Part shown: positions 28,122-36,958 of the stretch, in pieces
Numbering within the stretch: the stretch's first letter is position 1
Layout: the number at the start of each line of letters is the position of its first letter
Assembly (NCBI GenBank): GCA_042701975.1
Contig: CP170561.1
Location: forward strand, 1,178,001 to 1,242,000
Direction: 5' to 3'
Origin: JAFALK01 sp042701975
GTDB lineage: Bacteria > Pseudomonadota > Gammaproteobacteria > Burkholderiales > Burkholderiaceae_C
DNA length: 64,000 nt
Notes under the pieces: generated by a model
The model's input: the letters and a program-made list of their open reading frames with translations, nothing else
Told to the model about the DNA's origin: nothing
Databases searched by the model: none
Translations under genes and position numbers: made by a program

Positions 28122-30014
28122 ATGTCCGCAGAACACAGCAACTCTCATCTTCAGCGGCAAGGCCTGGCCGCGCTGACGCTGGGCGCCATCGGCGTCGTCT
28201 ATGGCGACATCGGCACCAGTCCGCTCTACACGGTGGCCGAGATCTTCAAGCCCGCCACGGGCGTGCCGCTGGACGCACACAACATCACCGGCGCGATTTC
28301 CGTCATCGTCTGGGCGCTGATGCTGGTCGTCACGCTCAAGTACGTGGTGCTGATCCTGCGCGCCGACAACCGCGGCGAGGGCGGTGGGCTGGCGCTCACC
28401 GCGCTGGCCACGCATGCGGTGGCGAACCGCCCGCGCCTGCGCATGGCGCTGCTGCTGCTGGGCGTGTTCGGCGCCACGCTGTTCTACGGTGACAGCGTGA
28501 TCACGCCGGCCATCTCGGTGATGGGCGCCATCGAAGGCCTGGAGGTGGTGGCGCCGCAGCTGTCGCACTGGGTGATGCCGATCTCGCTGGCCGTGCTGGT
28601 GGGCCTGTTCGCCATCCAACGCTTCGGCACCAGCGCGGTGGGCAAGATCTTCGGGCCGGTGATTGTGGTGTGGTTCGCCGCGCTGGCGGCCATCGGGGTG
28701 CATCAGATCCTGCAGGCCCCGCAGATCCTCGCGGCGCTGAACCCGCTGCATGCGGCCCAGTTCATCGCCGAGCGCGGCTGGCACCTGTTCGCGGCCATGG
28801 GTGCCATCGTGCTGGCGCTGACGGGCGCGGAGGCGCTGTATGCCGACATGGGCCACTTCGGCGCCAAGCCGATCCGCCTGGCCTGGCTGGGCCTCGTGTT
28901 CCCGGCACTGATCCTCAACTACATGGGCCAGGGCGCGCTGCTGATCACGCAACCCGAGGCCGTGGCCAACCCCTTCTTCCACCTGTTCCCTGAAGCGCTG
29001 GTGCTGCCGATGGTGTTCCTGGCCACGCTGGCGGCGGTGATCGCCTCGCAGGCTGTGATCTCGGGCGCGTATTCGATGACGCGCCAGGCGATCCAGCTGG
29101 GCTTCTTGCCGCGCATGACCGTGCGCTTCACCTCGGCCCGCGAAGCCGGCCAGATCTACATGCCGGCTGTGAACTGGGCGCTGCTGGCGGGGGTGCTGGG
29201 TGCCGTGCTGATCTTCGAATCGTCTTCCGCGCTGGCGGGCGCCTACGGCATCGCTGTGACGCTGACGATGATGATCACCACGGTGCTGACCTGGTTCGTG
29301 ATCCGCGACGGCTGGCGCCTGCCCAGACGCCTCGCCGTGCCGGCCACGGTGATCTTCCTGATCGTCGATGCCCTGCTGGTGGCGGGCTGCGCGATCAAGC
29401 TCTTTGACGGTGGCTGGTTCCCGCTGGCCCTGGGTCTGCTGCTCTTCATGCTGATGAGCACCTGGGCGCGCGGCCGCGAGCTGCTGGCGGCCAGCATCGC
29501 ACGCGACGGCCTGGAGCTGGCACCCTTCATCGAGTCCTTGGCCCTGGGCGGCGCCAATCGCGCCGCGCGCACGGCGATCTACGCGGTGGCCAACGCCGAG
29601 ACGGTGCCGCAGGCCCTGCTGCACAACCTCAAGCACAACCAGGTGCTGCACGAGACCAACGTGATCATGACGGTGAAATTCGAAGACCGGCCGTGGATCC
29701 CGGACGAGCAGCGCGTGCAGCTGGCGCAGCTGGCGCCGGGCTTCTGGCGCGTGACCCTGCACTACGGCTTCATGGACACGCCGGACGTGCCCGCCGGGCT
29801 GGCGCTGTGCGAGGCCAAGGGGCTGCCGATCCCCGTCTTCGAGACCAGCTACTTCCTCTCGCGCGAGACGGTCGTGCCGACGCCGGGCGACGGCATGGTG
29901 GCCTGGCGCGAACGGCTCTTTGCCGCGATGAGCCGCAACGCCGGCGGCGTGGCGGAGTTCTTCAGGCTGCCGGACAACGCGGTGGTGGAGCTCGGCACGC
30001 GCGTGCAGATCTAG
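28122..30014 (+). CDS. kup: Low-affinity potassium transporter Kup
   Basis: A 630-residue KUP/HAK/KT family K+:H+ symporter. The N-terminus shows the family signature LGAIGVVYGDIGTSPLYT around residue 22, followed by about twelve membrane helices and a C-terminal soluble domain of some 180 residues ending VVELGTRVQI. The segments GGTFALYSLL-like RGEGGGLALTALA and FYGDSVITPAISV are also diagnostic. ATG 28122 is chosen; the frame is open upstream to 27987 but overlaps the sodC promoter region. The stop overlaps the convergent flavin reductase gene by four bases. Confidence 0.96.
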   Translation: MSAEHSNSHLQRQGLAALTLGAIGVVYGDIGTSPLYTVAEIFKPATGVPLDAHNITGAISVIVWALMLVVTLKYVVLILRADNRGEGGGLALTALATHAVANRPRLRMALLLLGVFGATLFYGDSVITPAISVMGAIEGLEVVAPQLSHWVMPISLAVLVGLFAIQRFGTSAVGKIFGPVIVVWFAALAAIGVHQILQAPQILAALNPLHAAQFIAERGWHLFAAMGAIVLALTGAEALYADMGHFGAKPIRLAWLGLVFPALILNYMGQGALLITQPEAVANPFFHLFPEALVLPMVFLATLAAVIASQAVISGAYSMTRQAIQLGFLPRMTVRFTSAREAGQIYMPAVNWALLAGVLGAVLIFESSSALAGAYGIAVTLTMMITTVLTWFVIRDGWRLPRRLAVPATVIFLIVDALLVAGCAIKLFDGGWFPLALGLLLFMLMSTWARGRELLAASIARDGLELAPFIESLALGGANRAARTAIYAVANAETVPQALLHNLKHNQVLHETNVIMTVKFEDRPWIPDEQRVQLAQLAPGFWRVTLHYGFMDTPDVPAGLALCEAKGLPIPVFETSYFLSRETVVPTPGDGMVAWRERLFAAMSRNAGGVAEFFRLPDNAVVELGTRVQI

Positions 30015-30505
30015 AGCGGGAGCTCGGTGAAGTAGCGACCGCCGTGGAAGATCAGCGGCTTGGCGTCGGGGCGCGAGGAGCAGGCCTCAACCTCGCCGAC
30101 GAAGATGACGTGGTCACCCTCTTCATAGCGGCTTCTGTTGGCGCACTCGAACACAGCGGCCGCGCCTTCCAGCACCGGCGCGCCACCCGCGCCTTCGCGC
30201 CAGGCCACGCCAGCAAAGCGGTCGATGTCGCGCATGGCGAAGCGTTCGGCCAGCTCCTTTTGCTCGGCGGCCAGGATGTTGATGGCGTAGTGCGAACCGG
30301 CCGAGAACACCGGCAGCGAGCCCGCGTAGCGGCCCAGGCTCCACAGCACCAGCGGCGGCGAGAGCGAGACGGAATTGAAGGAGTTGGCCGTCAGGCCCAC
30401 CAGCCGTCCCTCGGGCGTGCGGGCGGTCACGATGGTGACGCCGGTGGCGAACAGGCCGAGCGCGGCGCGGAATTGCTGGGGGTCGTTATGGGTGACGGCA
30501 GGCAT
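30011..30505 (-). CDS. Flavin reductase family protein
   Basis: A 164-residue protein of the flavin reductase-like (HpaC/split-barrel FMN-binding) family. Visible signatures are ALGLFATGVTIVTA near the N-terminus, GLTANSFNSVSLSPPLVLWSL, which forms the flavin-binding pocket, and GDHVIFVGEVEA with PLIFHGGRYF near the end. Such proteins reduce FMN or FAD with NAD(P)H for a partner monooxygenase, or bind flavin in other redox roles; no monooxygenase gene is adjacent. It is convergent with kup (4-nt overlap) and divergent from the M48 peptidase gene. Confidence 0.9.
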   Translation of the reverse strand: MPAVTHNDPQQFRAALGLFATGVTIVTARTPEGRLVGLTANSFNSVSLSPPLVLWSLGRYAGSLPVFSAGSHYAINILAAEQKELAERFAMRDIDRFAGVAWREGAGGAPVLEGAAAVFECANRSRYEEGDHVIFVGEVEACSSRPDAKPLIFHGGRYFTELPL

Positions 30506-30558
30506 GGGCGTGATTGTCGTCGCATGGGCCAGAATGGCCGCGAAGGAAGTTCCAACCG

Positions 30559-31461
30559 ATGCACAAGCCTAACGCCTTGAACCGACGTCGATTTGCGCTG
30601 CTGTGCGCCGCAGGCCTTGCGCCCACGCTTGGCGGCTGCAAGGAGGCGAAAAAGCCCGATGAAGCCGCGCGCGAAGGCGTGGATGTGGGCGAGAAGAGCT
30701 GGGCCACGAAGCTCGTGCCGGCCGAGCAGGTGGAGGCCGCGGGCGCCCAGCAGTACGTGCAGATGATGCGCCAGGCCGCCGCCAAGGGCGTGCTGGCGCG
30801 CAACGACGATCCGCAGCTGATCCGCCTGCGCACGATCGCATCGCGCATCATCCCGCTCTCGGTGCCGTGGAACTCGCGCGCCAAGCAGTGGCGCTGGGAG
30901 GTGAACCTCGTCTGCAGCGCGCAGCTCAATGCCTTTTGCATGCCCGGCGGCAAGATCGCCTTCTTCTACGGCATCCTCGAAAAGCTCAAGCTCAGCGACG
31001 ACGAGGTGGCGATGATCATGGGCCACGAGATCGCGCATGCGCTGCGCGAGCATGCGCGCGAGCGCATGGCCAAGAACGCGGGCACTTCGCTGGCGGTCAG
31101 CGGGCTGTCGGCCTTCTTCGGCTTGGGCAACGTTGGCGACGCAGTGCTGCGCATGAGCAGCCAGCTGGTGACGCTGACCTTCAGCCGCGGCGACGAAAGC
31201 GAGGCCGATCTCGTGGGCATGGAGCTGGCCGCGCGCGCCGGCTACGACCCCAAGGCCGGCGTCACGCTGTGGCAGAAGATGGGCGCGGCGGCGAAGGGCG
31301 CGCCGCCGCAGTGGCTGTCCACCCACCCAGCCGGCGCCACGCGCATCCAGGACATCGAGCGCAACCTGCCCAAGGTGCAAGGGCTGTACGCGCGGGCTGA
31401 GAAGCCGCCGAAGCGCTTCGACGTGGCGCTGCCGCGCGGGGCACAGCAACAGCCGCGCTGA
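30559..31461 (+). CDS. M48-family metallopeptidase, probable lipoprotein
   Basis: A 300-residue zinc peptidase. The leader contains Arg-Arg-Arg (NRRRFALLC) and a lipobox-like LGGC near residue 27, suggesting an exported lipoprotein. The active site is GHEIAHALREH near residue 155, and the third zinc ligand is in the ESEADLVGMEL segment, as in HtpX/BepA/LoiP relatives. These are periplasmic quality-control proteases acting on outer-membrane proteins; the precise role is inferred. The start ATG 30559 is preceded by AAGGAAG. Confidence 0.9.
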   Translation: MHKPNALNRRRFALLCAAGLAPTLGGCKEAKKPDEAAREGVDVGEKSWATKLVPAEQVEAAGAQQYVQMMRQAAAKGVLARNDDPQLIRLRTIASRIIPLSVPWNSRAKQWRWEVNLVCSAQLNAFCMPGGKIAFFYGILEKLKLSDDEVAMIMGHEIAHALREHARERMAKNAGTSLAVSGLSAFFGLGNVGDAVLRMSSQLVTLTFSRGDESEADLVGMELAARAGYDPKAGVTLWQKMGAAAKGAPPQWLSTHPAGATRIQDIERNLPKVQGLYARAEKPPKRFDVALPRGAQQQPR

Positions 31462-31462
31462 A

Positions 31463-32113
31463 TCACCAGCGCTGCGGCAGCGCCTTGAGTCGCTTGTAGT
31501 GGCCGTTCGCCACACGGATCAGATAGCCGCCCAGCTCCAGGTCCTTCACCAGCTTGGACACCATCTCGCGCGAGCAGCCCAGGCGCGTGGCCATGGCCTG
31601 GTGCGTGAGGTGCAGGTCGTCGCCCTCGGCCGGGCCTCCGTTTGCAGCACCGCCTTCCACCAGCGCCTTGAGGCGTCCATAGACGTCATTCAGGGCCAGC
31701 TGCTTGGTGGACAGCGTGGCCGCACGGGCGCGGCGGATCACCTTGGTGAGCAGCTCGAAGGCGAACTCGGGGTGGGTGGCGATGTGCTCGAGCAGGCTGG
31801 CACGCGTGAGCATCACGCAGCGCGAGGGCAGCTCGCAGATCACGCTGGCCGAGCGCGGGCCGCCGTCCAGACTCATCTCGCCCACGTACTCGCCGGGGCC
31901 GTAGATGCCGTAGGTCACTTCGCGGCCCCGAGCATCGCAACCGAAGGCGCGCAGCGATCCTGAAAGCACGAGGTAGATGCTGTCGCCCTGCGTGCCCTCC
32001 TCGATCAGGAGCGTGCCGCGGCGATAGCTGCGGGCGATGCCGCGCGCAGCCAACAACTGCAGGCTGGGCGGCAGGGCCTCCATGCCGGCTTCCGAAATCA
32101 TTTCCTTGCTCAT
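31463..32113 (-). CDS. Crp/Fnr-family transcriptional regulator
   Basis: A 216-residue regulator with an N-terminal cyclic-nucleotide-binding-type beta roll (about 20-140; LLIEEGTQGDSIYLVLSGSL, YGPGEYVGEMSLDGGPRSASV) and a C-terminal winged helix (LTHQAMATRLGCSREMVSKLVKDLELGGYL). The phosphate-binding cassette GEMSLDGGPRSA is close to the cAMP-binding version GELALLDGGPRSA-type, so a nucleotide ligand is plausible; there are no FNR-type iron-sulfur cysteines. The real start is ATG 32113 (MSKEMIS), the frame being open but not protein-like up to 32428. An inverted repeat, CCGGGT-N5-ACCCGG, sits 11 nt upstream. Stop is one base from the convergent M48 gene. Confidence 0.92.
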   Translation of the reverse strand: MSKEMISEAGMEALPPSLQLLAARGIARSYRRGTLLIEEGTQGDSIYLVLSGSLRAFGCDARGREVTYGIYGPGEYVGEMSLDGGPRSASVICELPSRCVMLTRASLLEHIATHPEFAFELLTKVIRRARAATLSTKQLALNDVYGRLKALVEGGAANGGPAEGDDLHLTHQAMATRLGCSREMVSKLVKDLELGGYLIRVANGHYKRLKALPQRW

Positions 32114-32469
32114 TCTTCTTTCAACCGGGTCTATAACCCGGGGTGCTAACGCCATTATTGCGGGCCATGGCGTTGCCGAGCGAATTGGCGCCGTGACAGC
32201 GTGCGCAGAAGAGCCTAGGACATGCCCTGATGCAGACGCGCCGGGAGCGCCGAATGCGCCGGAATTGGCGGTCAGCGATCCGGGCGCGGACGGCGTCGCA
32301 TTCGACGCATTCGACGCATTGGCGGGCAGTTGTTCAGCAGGGAAGGGCAGGACGACCATGGCAGCACCTCGATGTCTTGGACCGAGGCCAGTGTCTTCAT
32401 CCTGATTTCTGGGGACGACCCCCACCAATGGGGGTGTCGCCGATCCCTGGAAAACCCTTGCCCTGGGTG
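32114..32469. other. Intergenic region with inverted and direct repeats
   Basis: No gene is evident in these 356 bases. They hold CCGGGT-CTATA-ACCCGG at 32124-32140, next to the Crp/Fnr gene start and a possible autoregulatory operator; two and a half copies of CGCATTCGA around 32298-32320; and a hairpin ACCCCCA-CCAA-TGGGGGT at 32418-32435 without a following T-run. Confidence 0.5.
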
Positions 32470-32886
32470 TCAGTTGCCCGAGACACCCACCATCCAGTTC
32501 ACACCGAACTTGTCTTCCACCATGCCGAACAGCGGCGCCCAGAAGGTCTGGCTGAGCGGCATGTTGACCCGGCCACCGGCGGCCAGCCCGTCGAAGAACT
32601 TGTGCGCCTCGTCCTGCGTGTCGCAGTCCAGCGAAATGGAGAAGCCCTTGAACTCCGTTTTGCCACTGCAGTGGCCGTCGGACATCATGATCAGCGCGCC
32701 CTTGATCAAGAGGGATGAATGCATGATCTTGTTCTCGCTGCCCGGGGGCAGCATGCCTTCGGGCGGCGGCGCGGGGCTGTCGCTGTTGCGCATGATCATC
32801 TGCACCTCCGCGCCGAGCGAGGACTTGTAGAACTCGATGGCCTCTTCGCAGCGGCCGTCAAAAAACAGGTAGGGATCGATCTTCAT
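32470..32886 (-). CDS. VOC/glyoxalase-superfamily protein, PhnB-like
   Basis: A 138-residue protein of the vicinal-oxygen-chelate superfamily, PhnB/YjdN-type, with a start MKIDPYLFFDGRCEEAIEFYKSSLGAEV and an end NMPLSQTFWAPLFGMVEDKFGVNWMV, both typical. The fold forms a dimer with metal sites, but this subgroup often lacks enzymatic activity and its function is unknown. It is followed downstream (minus strand direction) by the Crp/Fnr gene, 356 nt away, and preceded by a metallopeptidase gene oriented the same way. Confidence 0.9.
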   Translation of the reverse strand: MKIDPYLFFDGRCEEAIEFYKSSLGAEVQMIMRNSDSPAPPPEGMLPPGSENKIMHSSLLIKGALIMMSDGHCSGKTEFKGFSISLDCDTQDEAHKFFDGLAAGGRVNMPLSQTFWAPLFGMVEDKFGVNWMVGVSGN

Positions 32887-32931
32887 TGCGGTTCTCCTGG
32901 GTTGTCCCTCATGCTGGGTGGATCGGCAAGA

Positions 32932-34998
32932 TCACCAGACCTTGCACTGCTCTTCCTTCTTCTTCGTCATGGCCGAGCCGGGCTTGCAGCTGAAGGCCTT
33001 TTGGTACTCGGGCATGTTCACCACCACGCCGTTGATGCGGTAGCGACCCGGCGAGTGCGGGTTGGTGCGGGCCATGACGCGCTCCGATTCTGGGCGCGCT
33101 TCATTGCAATCCCATTGCGCGAAGCCAACGAAGAAGCGCTGCTCGGGCGTGAGGCCGTCGCGCGCGTCGAGCGTCATGTTGGCCGTGTGCGCCTTCCAGG
33201 CCGAGTAGGCCAGGATCAGGCCGCCGAGGTCGGCCAGGTCTTCGCCGAGCGTGAGCTTGCTGTTGAGCTTGATGTCGTCGATGACGATGTAGTTGCCGTA
33301 CTGCTTGACGATGCAGGCGGCGCGCTGGTCGAAGGCCTTGCCATCGACCGGCGTCCACCAGTTCTTGAGGTTGCCCTGGGCGTCGAACTGGCGGCCTTCG
33401 TCGTCGAAGCCGTGGGTCAGCTCGTGACCGATGGTGCCGCCGGTGTTGCCGTAGCTGGGCGCGTCGTCGAGCTTGGCGTCGTACAGCGGCGGCTGCAGCA
33501 CGCCGGCGGGAAAGTTGATGTCGTTCATCTGCGCGTTGTAGTAGGCGTTGACGGTCTGCGGCGTCATGCCCCACTCGCCGCGCTCCAGCGGCTTGCCGAT
33601 CTTGTCGAGCTGGCGCTTGGCCTCGAAGGCGTTGCCGGCCTCGACGTTGGCCAGGTGCTCGCCGCGCGAGATCTTCACGCTGGAGTAGTCGCGCCAGCGG
33701 TCGGGATAGCCGACCTTGTTGACGATGGCGTGCAGCTTCTCCTTGGCACGCACCTTGGTCTCGCCGCTCATCCAGCCGAGCGAATCAATGCTCTGGCCCA
33801 TGGCGAGCTCGATCTCGCGCGTCATCTCTTCGGTCTTGGCCTTCAGCTCGGGGCTGAAGTTCACGCGCACGAACTCCTGGCCGAGCGCCTCGCCCAGCTG
33901 CGCGTCGATCAGCTGCACGCACTGCTTCCAGCGCGGCTTGCGGGCCGGCGTGCCGAACAGCGTCTTGCCGAAGAAATCGAAGTTCAGCGCCGCCGTCTTG
34001 TCGTCGAGCTGGTTGGCGAAACTGCTGACGAGCTGCCAGCGCAGCAGTGTGCGGATCTGCGCCAGCGTCAGTGTGGCCAACTGCTTGTCCATCGCCTTGA
34101 AGAACTGGGGCTCGGTGACGTTGTAGACGTCCAGGCCCGCCTGCACGCCCAGCGCGGCGCGGAAGGCGGCCCAGTCGAAATGCGGTGTCAGGCCTTGCAG
34201 GCCGCGAGCATCGAACTTGTTGGCGATCTTGTACGGATCGCGCAGCTCCACGGGCGCAAGCGACGCCTTGGCCAGTGTCGTCTCCGTGGCCAGCACGCGC
34301 TTGGCAGAGGCGCGGGCCTGCTTCGGGCTTTCGCCCAGGCGTTCGAACATCTGCTGCACGTGGGCCAGGAACTGCGCGCGCAGCTTCACCGACTTGGCGT
34401 CGCTGCGCAGGTAGTAGCCGCGCTCGGGCAGCGACAGGCCCCCGGCCGAGGCAAAGGCGATCAGCTTCGTGGAATCAGTGAAGTCCTGCGAGGACGAGAA
34501 GCCGAAGAAGAAGCGCGCGTTGTTGGCGATCAGCTGCTGGTGGGCCAGCAGGGCCGGCAGGTCCTTCTTGCTCTTGAGCGCGGCAATGCGGTCCAGCTCG
34601 GGCTGCAGCGGCGCCAGGCCTTGCGCGTCAACGGCCTCCTTGTTCATGCAGGCGGCGAAGTAGTCGCCGATGCGGGCCTGGTTGGCACTGCGCTCGGGTC
34701 CGCCCGTGCCCAGCTTCTGCAGCACGCCCCAGAGGTAGCGCTGGTTGTCGTTGGCCATCTTGGCGTAGACCGACCAGCGCGCCTGGTCGGCCGGCATGGG
34801 GTTGACCTTGCTCCAGTTGCCGCAGGCAAAGCGGTAGAGGTCTTCGCAGGGATCGACCGTGCGGTCCATGACCTGGGTGTCCAGGCTGGGCGTGTAGGGC
34901 AGTTGATCGAGCGGGCGCACTTCGTCGGCGTGGGCGACGCTTGAGACAAGGCCGGCCAGCAGCAGGGCGAGCAGCAGAGGGGGGCAGACTTTTTTCAT
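32932..34998 (-). CDS. M13-family metallopeptidase (neprilysin/PepO-like)
   Basis: A 688-residue exported zinc endopeptidase. A Sec signal peptide (MKKVCPPLLLALLLAGL..., cleavage near AHA-DEV) is followed by the M13 N-terminal domain (DPCEDLYRFACGNW), and the catalytic domain with GHELTHGFDDEGRQFD, the zinc-ligand segment GEDLADLGG, and the C-terminal CKVW. All expected catalytic residues are present and the length is normal. Bacterial M13 enzymes cut small peptides in the periplasm or outside. ATG 34998 is chosen over an extension to 35040. Confidence 0.95.
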   Translation of the reverse strand: MKKVCPPLLLALLLAGLVSSVAHADEVRPLDQLPYTPSLDTQVMDRTVDPCEDLYRFACGNWSKVNPMPADQARWSVYAKMANDNQRYLWGVLQKLGTGGPERSANQARIGDYFAACMNKEAVDAQGLAPLQPELDRIAALKSKKDLPALLAHQQLIANNARFFFGFSSSQDFTDSTKLIAFASAGGLSLPERGYYLRSDAKSVKLRAQFLAHVQQMFERLGESPKQARASAKRVLATETTLAKASLAPVELRDPYKIANKFDARGLQGLTPHFDWAAFRAALGVQAGLDVYNVTEPQFFKAMDKQLATLTLAQIRTLLRWQLVSSFANQLDDKTAALNFDFFGKTLFGTPARKPRWKQCVQLIDAQLGEALGQEFVRVNFSPELKAKTEEMTREIELAMGQSIDSLGWMSGETKVRAKEKLHAIVNKVGYPDRWRDYSSVKISRGEHLANVEAGNAFEAKRQLDKIGKPLERGEWGMTPQTVNAYYNAQMNDINFPAGVLQPPLYDAKLDDAPSYGNTGGTIGHELTHGFDDEGRQFDAQGNLKNWWTPVDGKAFDQRAACIVKQYGNYIVIDDIKLNSKLTLGEDLADLGGLILAYSAWKAHTANMTLDARDGLTPEQRFFVGFAQWDCNEARPESERVMARTNPHSPGRYRINGVVVNMPEYQKAFSCKPGSAMTKKKEEQCKVW

Positions 34999-35138
34999 AC
35001 GGCGATTCTGGCCGAGCTGCCAGGGTGTGTCGAAAGCCATAAATCACCCTTTGCATCTGCGCATCAGGCCCGCTTCAGCAGCGGCCGCCGATAATCGCGC
35101 CCTGCGTTTGCCGTTTCCGCCCGATCCTCTTGTCGCCC

Positions 35139-35735
35139 ATGTCTCGTGTCCGTTTCCTGCTGCCAGCCCTGCTCGTCCTGGGCCTCACGGCCGGCCTCTC
35201 CGGCTGCGTGACGTCCCCGAGCCAATCCCGCAAAGCCGATCTCGTCTACCAGAACGAACAGTTCAAGGCCGATGAGACCTTCTCGCGCCTGTTCGATGCC
35301 AGTTCGGCAGACACCTGCGAAGCGGCGCGGCGCGCGCTGCTGAGCCAGGGCTACGTGATCGGCAACACCACGAAGGGTCTGGTCAACGGCGTCAAGCGCT
35401 TCCAGCCCGAAGGCGAGGTCCACGTGGAGATCAGCTTCACGGTCGTTTGCGTGGCCGACGGCAAGACCGGCGTGCCGGCAACGGCTTTCGTGTCCGCGCA
35501 ACAGGACCGTTACGTGATCAAGCGCTCCAGCAACGCCACCAGCATCGGCGTGAGCGCAATCGGTTCGATCTCGGTGCCGCTGTCCTCGCAGCAAGATTCG
35601 ATGGTCAAGGTGGCTTCGGAAACCATTCCCGCGGGCGCCTTCTACGACCGATTCTTCGCGTTGATGCAGACGATGTTGGCGGACTCGGCCGACGTCAAGG
35701 AAGTCAAGGACGAGGCGCGCGCCTCCAGCAACTGA
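35139..35735 (+). CDS. DUF2242 lipoprotein
   Basis: A 198-residue protein with a lipoprotein signal peptide (lipobox LSGC at about residue 22). The mature part is the DUF2242 domain of Betaproteobacteria, with ADETFSRLFDASSADTCEAARRALLSQGYVI and VKRFQPEGEVHVEISFTVVC; function unknown, probably periplasmic face of a membrane. ATG 35139 is preferred to an upstream TTG at 35130. The last 94 bases are also the 3' end of the convergent sigma-factor gene. Confidence 0.88.
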   Translation: MSRVRFLLPALLVLGLTAGLSGCVTSPSQSRKADLVYQNEQFKADETFSRLFDASSADTCEAARRALLSQGYVIGNTTKGLVNGVKRFQPEGEVHVEISFTVVCVADGKTGVPATAFVSAQQDRYVIKRSSNATSIGVSAIGSISVPLSSQQDSMVKVASETIPAGAFYDRFFALMQTMLADSADVKEVKDEARASSN

Positions 35736-36949
35736 CGCTCGGCCGCGTTGCCGCTGAGCGCGGCGGCGCGAATGAAGGCCGCGCGCGCTTCAGCGTAGCG
35801 GCCCAAGCGTTCCAGCACATCGCCGTGTGCACTGTGCAGCCAGGCGTAGCGGGCCAGCAGTTTTTCCTCGCCCAGCTGTTCGATCAACGGCAGGGCCGCC
35901 AAGGGCCCGAAGCCCGGACCTTCGGCGCGGCTGATGGCCACGGCCTGGTTGAGCGCGACCACCGGCGAGGGCGCGATCTGCGCGAGGCCGTCGTAGAGGG
36001 CGACGATGGCGAGCCAGTCGGTGTCCTCGGCCTTGAGCGCCCGGGCGTGAACCGCCGCAATGCGCGCCTGCAGGCTGTAGGGCCCTGGGCGACGCACATC
36101 GTCGAGCAAGGCCAGGCCTTGGCGGATCAGGCTGCGGTCCCAGCGCGAACGGTCCTGGTCCATCAGCAGCACGGGCTGCCCTGACGCGGCATCGAGCCGC
36201 GCCGGCAGCCGCGCAGCGCTCAGCAAGATCAGCGCGCACAGGCCTTTGACCTCGTCCTCCTTGGGCATCAGGAACACGAGCGAGCGGGCCAGGCGTTGCG
36301 CTTCCTCGCACAAGGCGGGCCGCATCCAGTCGGGGCCCGCGCTGGCGCTGTGGCCCTCGTTGAAGATCAGGTAGACGACTTCGAGCACCGAGGCCAGCCG
36401 CGCGCGGCGTTCTTCGCCTTGCGGCTGCTCGAAAGGCACGCGCGCCTCGGCCAGCGAGCGCTTGGCGCGCACGACGCGCTGGGCAATGGTGGCTTCCTGC
36501 GTGAGAAAGCCGCGCGCGATCTCGGCATTGGACAAGCCGGCCAGCACTTTGAGCGCCAGGGCGGCGCGGGCTTGCGCGTTCAGCAGCGGATGGCAGGCCG
36601 TGAAGATCAGCCGCAGCTGGTCGTCCTCGATCTGGCTGCGGTCCTCGAAGCGGGGCTGGACGTGGTCCAGGCCGAGCGTCTCGAGATCGCGGGCGAACTC
36701 TTCTTCCTTCTCGGCATGCAGGCGGCGGGCGCGCAGGGCATCCAGGGCGCGGCGCTGGGCCACGGCCATCAGCCAGGCAGCGGGGTTGTCCGGCAGGCCT
36801 TGTTCGGACCAGCTGCGCAAGGCCTGCTCGAGCGCATCCTGGGCGAGGTCTTCCGCCTCGCCCAGATCGCGCAGCTTGCGGGCCAGCGCGCCGATCAGGC
36901 GCGGGCCTTCGATGCGCCAAAGCGCGGCGACCCTGGCCTCGATCTGCAT
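35642..36949 (-). CDS. ECF42-type RNA polymerase sigma factor with C-terminal TPR-like extension
   Basis: A 435-residue ECF sigma factor. Region 2 (residues 10-80; LGEAEDLAQDALEQAL, LMAVAQRRALDALRA) and region 4 (about 110-170; LKVLAGLSNAEIARGFLTQEATIAQRVVRAK) are followed by a roughly 240-residue helical extension (NEGHSASAGPDWMRPALCEEAQRLARSL onward) diagnostic of the ECF42 group, in which the extension is needed for activity. No anti-sigma factor is nearby, as is usual for this group. The gene for its typical DGPF/YCII partner lies 9 nt upstream. The 3' end overlaps the convergent DUF2242 gene by 94 nt. Confidence 0.94.
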   Translation of the reverse strand: MQIEARVAALWRIEGPRLIGALARKLRDLGEAEDLAQDALEQALRSWSEQGLPDNPAAWLMAVAQRRALDALRARRLHAEKEEEFARDLETLGLDHVQPRFEDRSQIEDDQLRLIFTACHPLLNAQARAALALKVLAGLSNAEIARGFLTQEATIAQRVVRAKRSLAEARVPFEQPQGEERRARLASVLEVVYLIFNEGHSASAGPDWMRPALCEEAQRLARSLVFLMPKEDEVKGLCALILLSAARLPARLDAASGQPVLLMDQDRSRWDRSLIRQGLALLDDVRRPGPYSLQARIAAVHARALKAEDTDWLAIVALYDGLAQIAPSPVVALNQAVAISRAEGPGFGPLAALPLIEQLGEEKLLARYAWLHSAHGDVLERLGRYAEARAAFIRAAALSGNAAERQLLEARASSLTSLTSAESANIVCINAKNRS

Positions 36950-36958
36950 GGCGATGCC

